64,000 nucleotides of DNA from PALSA-612 sp963742925 (GTDB lineage Bacteria > Actinomycetota > Thermoleophilia > Gaiellales > Gaiellaceae), in contig CAVUNV010000004.1 in the NCBI GenBank assembly GCA_963742925.1, positions 62,001 to 126,000 on the forward strand, read 5' to 3'. Numbering within the stretch: the first letter of the stretch is position 1; every line of letters begins with the position of its first letter. The notes under the pieces were generated by a model, which worked only from the letters and a program-made list of their open reading frames with translations, searched no databases and was not told where the DNA came from. Positions 16,480 to 23,217 of this stretch are shown here, one piece after another. The position numbers were made by a program, and so were the translations under genes.

Positions 16480-17121
16480 GTGAGCTGCGCGTTCGATCTC
16501 GAGCACTACCGCGAGCTGATCGGGGCGGCCCGCGCGGGCGGGTACCGGTTCGCGTTCTTCGACTCGACCCCGCGACGCGGCGACCTTCTCCTCCGGCACG
16601 ACGTCGATCTCTCGCTCGAGGCCGCGGTCGCCATGGCCGAGCTGGAGGCGGAGCTCGCCGCCCCGGCGACCTACTTCCTGATGACGCGCAGCGAGTTCTA
16701 CAACCTCGATTCGCCGTCGGGCGAGGCCGCGATCGAGCGGCTGCGACGGCTGGGCCACCGCGTCGGCCTGCACGCCGTCTACCCGGAGGCCGCGCACGAC
16801 GCCCGTTTCGACCCGGCGCTGGCCTGGCACAACCCCGACCCGGACTACCTGACGGCGCCGGTCGAAGGCCTCGTCAACGCCATGCAGCCGGGCTTCTTCG
16901 ATCCCGAGCACTACCGGTCGGACTCGAACCAGCGCTGGCGCCACGGCTGCCCCCACGAGCAGCTCGCGCGCAGTGAGTTCGAGTGGCTGCAGCTCCTCGT
17001 CCACCCGGAGATCTGGGTCTACCCGGGCGAGACGATGCGCGAGACGATGCTGGCGATGCTGGACGCCGAGCGGGAGCTGCGACTCGAGCAGCTCGATGCC
17101 GACCGGATCGACCTCTCGTGA
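16480..17121 (+). CDS. Polysaccharide deacetylase-like (NodB-type) protein
   Basis: A 213-residue protein with a NodB-like opening: LLLRHDVDLSLEAAVAMAEL, where the HDVD pair would bind metal. This is followed by ATYFLMTRSEFYNL (the TFF-like strand) and an HRVGLHAVYP segment carrying the next histidine. It probably removes an acetyl group from an N-acetyl sugar, or is a sugar-processing relative. GTG at 16480 was chosen since upstream sequence is REP-like repeat. Its stop overlaps the next start (GTGA, 17118), indicating coupled translation with the methyltransferase. It is shorter than typical extracellular deacetylases and has no signal peptide, so a cytoplasmic role is likely. Confidence 0.7.
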   Translation: MSCAFDLEHYRELIGAARAGGYRFAFFDSTPRRGDLLLRHDVDLSLEAAVAMAELEAELAAPATYFLMTRSEFYNLDSPSGEAAIERLRRLGHRVGLHAVYPEAAHDARFDPALAWHNPDPDYLTAPVEGLVNAMQPGFFDPEHYRSDSNQRWRHGCPHEQLARSEFEWLQLLVHPEIWVYPGETMRETMLAMLDAERELRLEQLDADRIDLS

Positions 17122-17924
17122 GCAACTCGGCCAGGCACGGGGCTACGATGACCGGCGTGCTGGCCTCCGAGACGTCTCTCCGGCGGGATCAGCCGCTCGA
17201 CCGCCGGCTCGATCGCGAGCTTGCCGAGCGCTTCCTCGGCGACCCGGAAGCGCTCGCCGCCGCAGACCGCGAGATCCTGGCGAGCGGGCTCGTCGAGCAC
17301 CTCGAGCAGCAGGCCGCGCTGTTCTGGCGCAGCGTGCACGGAGAGACCCGCGGTCACCGCTACAACACCGGCCGGGCCACCGGCCGCGACGGATACGGCG
17401 AGGGCCTGCGGCTCTATGCGGTGCTCCGGAAGCTCCGGCCCCGCGTCGCCGTCGAGACCGGCGTCTGCAACGGTGTCTCGACCGCCTTCCTGCTGCTCGC
17501 GCTGGCCGAGAACGGCACCGGCGAGCTCCACGCGATCGACCTCCCCGAGATCGCCGGCGCGGATTACGAGCCCGGAACGTTCTGGGACGGCAAGGGCGGC
17601 GCGGTCATCCCGGCCGGCAAGGAGCCCGGCTGGATGATCCCGAGCCGGCTTCACGACCGCTGGCACCTCGTGCTCGGGCGTAGCCAGGACGAGCTCCCGC
17701 CGCTGCTCGAGCGACTCGGGACGATCGACTTCTTCATGCACGACAGCGAGCATTCGGAGGCGTGCATGCGCTTCGAGTTCGAGGCCGCGTGGGCGGCGCT
17801 GCGCGACGGCGGAGTGCTGGCTGCGGACGACGTGACCGCCAACGACGCCTTCGCCGCCTTCGCCTCGGCGCAGGGCCGCGAGCCGATCGCGATCGGCCCC
17901 AAGCTCGCCCTGCTCGTGAAGTGA
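17118..17924 (+). CDS. Class I SAM-dependent methyltransferase (Methyltransf_24-like)
   Basis: A 268-residue methyltransferase-fold protein. The SAM-binding motif I is VAVETGVCNGVSTAFLLLAL. An acidic motif II lies in GELHAIDLPEI, and a post-I region IDFFMHDSEHSEACMRFEF with DGGVLAADDVTAND resembles CmcI/TylF-type sugar O-methyltransferases. GTG at 17118 overlaps the stop of the deacetylase by four bases; an internal ATG at 17148 is the alternative. Its own stop again overlaps the following ATP-grasp start (GTGA at 17921). It most likely methylates a sugar or amino-sugar in this glycan-modification cluster. Confidence 0.8.
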   Translation: MSNSARHGATMTGVLASETSLRRDQPLDRRLDRELAERFLGDPEALAAADREILASGLVEHLEQQAALFWRSVHGETRGHRYNTGRATGRDGYGEGLRLYAVLRKLRPRVAVETGVCNGVSTAFLLLALAENGTGELHAIDLPEIAGADYEPGTFWDGKGGAVIPAGKEPGWMIPSRLHDRWHLVLGRSQDELPPLLERLGTIDFFMHDSEHSEACMRFEFEAAWAALRDGGVLAADDVTANDAFAAFASAQGREPIAIGPKLALLVK

Positions 17925-18955
17925 CGCTCACCGTCGTCGTGACGGCGTCCGGGGCGCCGGGGACGGCAGCCCTTCTCCGGGCGTTGCGCGAAAACGGCGA
18001 GCAGGAGGTCCGCCTGGTCGGAACGGACATGTCCGAGCAGGCGGTCGGCCGGCACCTCTGCGACGCGTTCTCGCTGGTTCCGCGCGGCTCCGATCCGGGC
18101 TTCGCCGACGCCGTCCTCGACGTGGCGCGCCGCGAGGGGGCCCGGGCCGTCCTGCCGCAGTCGTCGTTCGACCTCCCCGGCCTGGCGGCCGCCAGAGAGC
18201 GGTTCGCCGCCGAGGGCGTGACCGTTCTGGTCGCGTCACCGGAGGCCGTGCGGCGGGCGAACGACAAGGCCGAGAGCTACGCGATGCTCGACGCGATCGG
18301 CGTCCGCGGCCCCGCCTGGAGGCGCGTGCGAGGCGCCCAGGCGGTCGCGACGGCGGCCTACGGGCTCGGATATCCCGACCGCGAGCTGGCCATGAAGCCC
18401 GTCTTCTCGTCCGGCTCGCGCGGCTTCCGGATCCTGTCGGCGTCGGCCGACCGGCGCGAGCAGCTGCTGACCAACCGCCCCGGGGTCGCCGAGGCGATGC
18501 GGCTGGACGACCTGCTCGACCTCCTCGGGCCGGGCGACGACACCGAGCTGCTCGTGATGGAGCTCGCCACGGGCAAGGAGCGGACGATCGACGGCATCGC
18601 CTCGGGCGGACGGATCCTGCTCGGCCATCCGAAGACGCGTGAGGCCATGCGCGCCGGGCTCGCCATGTACTTCGAGACGCTCGACGACCCGGAGCTGATG
18701 GAGATCGCGGGCAAGATCGCCGCCGAGCTCGCTCTCGACCACTTCTTCAACATCCAGCTCGTGGGCGAGCATGTGATCGAGATCAATCCGCGGATCTCGA
18801 CGATCGTCTACCAGGAGGACCTGAACCTGCCCTGGCTCGGCGTCAAGCACGCACTCGGCGAGATCGGCTCCGACGAGCTGCAGGCGCTCGCCGGCCGGAT
18901 CCGCCCGAGCCGGCGGGCGCTGCGCTACTTCGACCAGGTCGAGTGGGACGCGTGA
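17921..18955 (+). CDS. ATP-grasp domain protein (PylC/CarB-like)
   Basis: A 344-residue ATP-grasp protein, the third in the window. It has an N-terminal Rossmann-like strand TLTVVVTASGAPGTAALLRAL and an ATP-binding lysine in ELAMKPVFSSGSRGFRIL. It ends with the metal-coordinating Glu/Asn of VIEINPRISTIVYQEDLNLP, a signature close to carbamoyl-phosphate-synthase-like ligases found in glycan and peptide loci. It overlaps the methyltransferase by four bases upstream and the glycosyltransferase-flippase by four bases downstream, so these proteins are made together. Ligation of an amino acid or organic acid onto a sugar is a reasonable inference. Confidence 0.8.
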   Translation: MTLTVVVTASGAPGTAALLRALRENGEQEVRLVGTDMSEQAVGRHLCDAFSLVPRGSDPGFADAVLDVARREGARAVLPQSSFDLPGLAAARERFAAEGVTVLVASPEAVRRANDKAESYAMLDAIGVRGPAWRRVRGAQAVATAAYGLGYPDRELAMKPVFSSGSRGFRILSASADRREQLLTNRPGVAEAMRLDDLLDLLGPGDDTELLVMELATGKERTIDGIASGGRILLGHPKTREAMRAGLAMYFETLDDPELMEIAGKIAAELALDHFFNIQLVGEHVIEINPRISTIVYQEDLNLPWLGVKHALGEIGSDELQALAGRIRPSRRALRYFDQVEWDA

Positions 18956-21471
18956 GCAAGACAGCCTCGAAGGCCACCGCGCCGCCGGCGACGTCGGCCA
19001 ACGGGGGAGCAGAGCCTCTGCCCGGCGAGATCCGGCGGCGGCGCCGGACGCGCCCGCTCCGGGTCGTGCACTGCCCGGTGAACACGGCCGGCGTGCCGTG
19101 GCAGAACGTCGAGGCGCTGCGACGCCACGGCGTCGACGCCAAGCTCGTCGTCTTCGAGCGCTACCGGCTGCACCCCGAGGCCGACTGGTCGCTCGATCGC
19201 TCCGGAGGCTTCATCCGCCGGCAGTTCGCGCAGTGGAAGGCGTTCCTGAAGCTCCTCCCCAAGACCGACGTCTTCCACTTCTACTTCGGCCTGACACTCG
19301 TCCCGAAGTCGCTGCAGTTCCCGATCCTGCGACTGCTACGCAAGAAGTCGGTGCTCCACTTCCTCGGGTCCGACATCCGCGGCCGCTCGCCCGAGCAGCT
19401 CTCGTACACGCACTCGGCCGACGCGCAGATCGTCGGCTCGTACGACGCGATCCGCTGGGTGCCCGACGCGCACGTCGTGCCGCCGGGGATCGACCTGCGC
19501 GTGTTCTCGCCCGTTCCGCACTCAGACCGCAAGCGACCGCTGGTCGTCCATGCGCCGTCGAACCGCGCACGGAAGGGCACCGAGCACGTGATCGCAGCCT
19601 GCCGCGAGCTGGACGTCGACCTCGAGATCGTCGAGGGGCTCCATCACGACGAGGCCCGCCGGCGCTACGAGGGTGCCGACATCGTCGTCGACCAGCTGAA
19701 CGCAGGCTGGTACGGGCTGTTCGCGATCGAGGCGATGGCGCTCGGCAAGCCGGTCGTGACCTCCCTGCACGAGGATGCCGTCACGCGCACCGAGGAGGCG
19801 TTCGGGGTGACCATGCCGCTCGTCCACGCGACGAAGGAGACGCTCGTGGAGGCACTCCGGCCGCTCGTGGAGTCGCCCGAGCTGCGGCGGCAGATCGGCA
19901 CCGAGAGCCGCGCCTACGTCGAGAAGGTGCACGACGGCGACCGCAGCGCCGAGCGCCTCCTCGACATCTACGAGGAGATCCAGAGCGCGCAGCCGGGCGG
20001 CGCTCCCGAGGTTGCCCCCAGCCCCGGAACCCTGCCGATCTTCGAGCAGATCTCGAAGCTCGGGAAGCAGTCCGCGATCTACGGGCTCGGCGGGCTCGTC
20101 TCGCGGATCCTCGCCGTGCTCCTGCTGCCGCTGTACACGACCTACCTGTCCCGGGCCGACTACGGGAAGATCGAGACGCTGGTCGCCGCCACGGCGGTGA
20201 TGGTGATCGTGCTCCGGCTCGGCATCTCGAGCGCCTTCTTCCGCTTCTACTTCGACGCGGTCGACGACGACGGCCGGACCCGCGTCGTGCGGACGAGCTT
20301 CTGGTTCACGATGGTCAGCGCGACCGCGGGACTGATCCTCATGCTCGCGTTCGCCGACCAGATCTCGCAGCTGCTCAAACTGGGCAACGAGGTCGGGTTG
20401 GTGGCGGCGGCGGCGGTCGGGCTGTGGGCGCAGATGAACTACGAGCAGCTCACGTCGCTGTTCCGGGCCGAGGAGCGATCCGTGGGCTTCGTGATCGCGA
20501 GCCTCGCGAACGTCCTGATCACCGTCGGAGCGACGGTGCTGCTCGTCGTCACCCTCCACAAGGGGCCGCTCGGTGTGCTGGTCGGGAACTTCATCGGCAC
20601 GCTCTGCGTCTACTTCGTGCTGGTCGGCTACCGCCGCTACCAGCTCGGGCTCGTCTTCGACCGGAAGCTCTTCCGGGCCATGAACAAGTTCGGGATGCCG
20701 CTCGTGCCGGCGGCGCTCGCGCTGTGGGCGATCAACTTCATCGACCGGCTGTTCATCGCCAAGTACAAGGGTCAGGGAGAGGTCGGTGTCTACTCCGTGG
20801 CCGTCCGCGTGTCGTCGGCGATCGTCTTCCTGATGATCGCGTTCCGCACCGCCTGGCCGGCCTTCGCCTACTCGATCGCGGACGACCGCGAAGCACGCCG
20901 CACCTACTCGTACGTGCTCACCTACGTCGTGTTCGTCACGTGCTGGGTGTCCCTCGCGTTCGGTCTGCTCGCACCCTGGATCGTGCACGTGCTGGCCAGA
21001 GGGCCCGGGTTCCAGCGCGCGGCGCAGGCGGTGGGGCTGCTCGCGTTCGGCGGAGCCGCCTACACGGCCTACACGGTGATGGCGATCGGCTCGGGGCGGG
21101 CGCGCAAGACGCAGTGGAACTGGGTGATCGCCGGAGTCGCGGCCGTGGTCAACATCGCCCTGAACGTGATCCTGATCCCGCCGTACGGAATGATGGGCGC
21201 CGCGATCGCCACGGCAGCCGCCTACCTGGCCCTGTTCCTCGGCATGGTGATCTACTCGCAGGAGGTCTACTACGTGCCCTACCAGTGGCGGCGTGTGATC
21301 ACGGCAGCGGGGGTGGCCGTGGCGCTGAACGTCCTGGGCTCGGCGCTGCACGTGCCGCTCGCCGCGGCCCTCGTGCTCGTGTTCGCGTACCCGGTCGTGC
21401 TCGCGCTACTCGGCTTCTACCTGCCCTCCGAGCTGCAGCGCCTGCGGCGGCTGGTGCCCGTCGCGCGGTAG
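18952..21471 (+). CDS. Fusion: GT4 glycosyltransferase plus Wzx-type polysaccharide flippase
   Basis: An 839-residue protein with two normally separate parts. Residues about 30-350 form a GT-B glycosyltransferase: VHCPVNTAGVPWQNVEALRR, HFLGSDIRGR, then HAPSNRARKGTEHVIAACRE and the donor-site EX7E region GLFAIEAMALGKPVV. A short Pro/Gly linker follows. From about residue 365 onward there are roughly fourteen hydrophobic helices typical of MATE/MVF-type O-antigen flippases (LGKQSAIYGLGGLVSRILA, and IDRLFIAKYKGQGEVGVYSV). No stop or frame change separates the halves. The fusion would couple the last sugar addition to lipid-linked glycan translocation. The GTGA overlap at 18952 ties it to the ATP-grasp gene. 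Confidence 0.88.
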   Translation: MSKTASKATAPPATSANGGAEPLPGEIRRRRRTRPLRVVHCPVNTAGVPWQNVEALRRHGVDAKLVVFERYRLHPEADWSLDRSGGFIRRQFAQWKAFLKLLPKTDVFHFYFGLTLVPKSLQFPILRLLRKKSVLHFLGSDIRGRSPEQLSYTHSADAQIVGSYDAIRWVPDAHVVPPGIDLRVFSPVPHSDRKRPLVVHAPSNRARKGTEHVIAACRELDVDLEIVEGLHHDEARRRYEGADIVVDQLNAGWYGLFAIEAMALGKPVVTSLHEDAVTRTEEAFGVTMPLVHATKETLVEALRPLVESPELRRQIGTESRAYVEKVHDGDRSAERLLDIYEEIQSAQPGGAPEVAPSPGTLPIFEQISKLGKQSAIYGLGGLVSRILAVLLLPLYTTYLSRADYGKIETLVAATAVMVIVLRLGISSAFFRFYFDAVDDDGRTRVVRTSFWFTMVSATAGLILMLAFADQISQLLKLGNEVGLVAAAAVGLWAQMNYEQLTSLFRAEERSVGFVIASLANVLITVGATVLLVVTLHKGPLGVLVGNFIGTLCVYFVLVGYRRYQLGLVFDRKLFRAMNKFGMPLVPAALALWAINFIDRLFIAKYKGQGEVGVYSVAVRVSSAIVFLMIAFRTAWPAFAYSIADDREARRTYSYVLTYVVFVTCWVSLAFGLLAPWIVHVLARGPGFQRAAQAVGLLAFGGAAYTAYTVMAIGSGRARKTQWNWVIAGVAAVVNIALNVILIPPYGMMGAAIATAAAYLALFLGMVIYSQEVYYVPYQWRRVITAAGVAVALNVLGSALHVPLAAALVLVFAYPVVLALLGFYLPSELQRLRRLVPVAR

Positions 21472-21481
21472 CGTCTCGGTA

Positions 21482-21724
21482 ATGGACGACGAACAGGTGC
21501 GCCTGCGGATCGAGGAGCTCGTGGCCGAGGAGCACCGGCTCTGGGACGCGGAGGCCGCCGGCGGTGCGACTGACGACGACCGGCGCCGGCTCGAAGAGCT
21601 CAAGGTCAGCCTCGACCAGTGCTGGGACCTGCTCCGCCAGCGCCGCGCGCTCGAGCAGTACGGCCGCGACCCGGACGAGGCCAGCGTGCGCAGCCCGGAC
21701 ACCGTCGAGAACTACGAGCAGTAG
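21482..21724 (+). CDS. DUF2630 family small protein
   Basis: An 80-residue, highly charged, helical protein matching the actinobacterial DUF2630 family: RIEELVAEEHRLWDAEAAG, then RRRLEELKVSLDQCWDLLRQ and a tail DPDEASVRSPDTVENY. Function is unknown; the heptad-like Leu/Arg/Glu pattern suggests a short coiled coil. It starts 10 bases after the flippase fusion and may be co-transcribed with it. It ends 38 bases before the convergent DUF2339 gene. Confidence 0.85.
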   Translation: MDDEQVRLRIEELVAEEHRLWDAEAAGGATDDDRRRLEELKVSLDQCWDLLRQRRALEQYGRDPDEASVRSPDTVENYEQ

Positions 21725-21762
21725 CCGGCCCGGCCGCGGGCTCGGCTACTGCGGCTGGCCCT

Positions 21763-23217
21763 TCACGTACGGGCGGGTGTCGGAGGCGGGCCGCCGGTGC
21801 GGCCTGGCCCGCCGGTCAGGTGCTGGTAGAAGAAGCCTGCGATCAGAAGCACGGCTCCGACGGCGAGGAACGAGAACGCGCGCTGGAGCGCGGTGAGTGC
21901 GCTCAGGTCGTAGAAGAAGATCTTCGCCAGCGTCAGTCCGAACAGTGCGAACCCGGCGAGGCGGATACGGGGCTGTTCGGCAACGATGCCTTCCGTCAGC
22001 GCGGCGAGCCCGACGAGACCCCAGAGCGCGCTCATGCCCGTCTGCCCCGTCTCGAATGTCTCTCCGAACCAGCTGGAGACCTGCAACACCCCCAACGAGG
22101 CAGCATCCAACGCCAACACCGCAGCGATCCAGGGAGCACCGAGCTGGAAGAGGGGCAAGAACCTGCCCAGCCACGCGTCGAACGAGTCGGCCTGGTCGAC
22201 CTGGACCGGCCGGGCGAGCCAGGCAACCAGTGCGAGCGCCCCGGCACACAGGAACAGCGCTCCCGCGGCCATGCCCGGATCGGTGCCCTCCACGAACAAC
22301 TGCCGCGGGGTCGCCAACACACTCAGCGAGTAGCCGATCGCACCCGCCAACGGCACCAACGCCGCCACCTGCAACCGCGGCTCACGCGCCCGCAACCCAA
22401 CCCAGGCCAAACCAACCGCGGCCACGGCAAACACCGCCACCAACCCCGTGTGCAACACCAACAACGGAGCCGCCGCCAACCCCAACGCCAACCCCTCCAC
22501 CCACAACACACAACTCAGATTCCGCCGATGCGCCCGCCGAAACACCCCAACCGCCAACACCCCGAACAAGCCGGCAACCGCCAACAACGCCGCCCCCAAC
22601 GCCGCGCCCGACAGGAACGCCGTCCCGGCCGCCCCCGCCAACGCAGCAGCCGTGACCAACCCAGCAAGCGCCGGCACACTCGGATCCAACCTCGACTGCA
22701 ACCCATCACCCAACCCGGCCACCAACAAACACCCGGCAACCAACGCCGCCGACAACGCCCACTCACCCGACGGCAACTTGCCGTGCTCGAACAACACCAA
22801 ATCGACCACCGTCACCGTCAACACCACCAACCCACCCGACCACACACTCCGCCGGCGACCACCACCACCCGCCAACACCAACCCCATCCCCACCAACGCC
22901 CACAACACCGACACCCCAACCCGCCCCACCGTGAACCGATCCAACGTCGAACCCGAACCCACCCGCTGCGCCAACTCCAACACCCCCAACGACGCAGCAT
23001 CCAACGCCAACACGGCGGCAGCCCAGGGGGCGCCGAGCCGGTACGGAGGCCGGAGCTCGCCGACCAGGGTGTCAAAGGCGTCCGGCCGGTCGGGGGTGAC
23101 CGGCCGTGTCAGCCAGGCGGTCAGCGCCAACGCCGCAGCACACAACACCAACGCGCCCGCCCCGGCGCCGGGATCCGGTGCCCTCCACGAACAACTGCCG
23201 CGGGGTCGCCAACACAC
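21763..23217 (-). CDS. DUF2339 membrane protein, C-terminal fragment (repeat copy 1 plus unique end)
   Basis: The last part of a large polytopic DUF2339 protein, open for 484 residues. The first 14 codons are an out-of-frame reading of the repeat; coding sense begins after the extra C near 23175-23176. It contains one complete 298-residue module (AVLALDAASLGVLELAQR to LATPRQLFVEGT). A diverged, single-copy relative of the module start follows. It ends with the family's C-terminus FALFGLTLAKIFFYDLSALT and a Gly/Pro-rich tail. The unique end uses CTC/CTG leucine codons like its neighbours, whereas the module uses mainly TTG. Confidence 0.6.
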   Translation of the reverse strand: MCWRPRGSCSWRAPDPGAGAGALVLCAAALALTAWLTRPVTPDRPDAFDTLVGELRPPYRLGAPWAAAVLALDAASLGVLELAQRVGSGSTLDRFTVGRVGVSVLWALVGMGLVLAGGGGRRRSVWSGGLVVLTVTVVDLVLFEHGKLPSGEWALSAALVAGCLLVAGLGDGLQSRLDPSVPALAGLVTAAALAGAAGTAFLSGAALGAALLAVAGLFGVLAVGVFRRAHRRNLSCVLWVEGLALGLAAAPLLVLHTGLVAVFAVAAVGLAWVGLRAREPRLQVAALVPLAGAIGYSLSVLATPRQLFVEGTDPGMAAGALFLCAGALALVAWLARPVQVDQADSFDAWLGRFLPLFQLGAPWIAAVLALDAASLGVLQVSSWFGETFETGQTGMSALWGLVGLAALTEGIVAEQPRIRLAGFALFGLTLAKIFFYDLSALTALQRAFSFLAVGAVLLIAGFFYQHLTGGPGRTGGPPPTPART

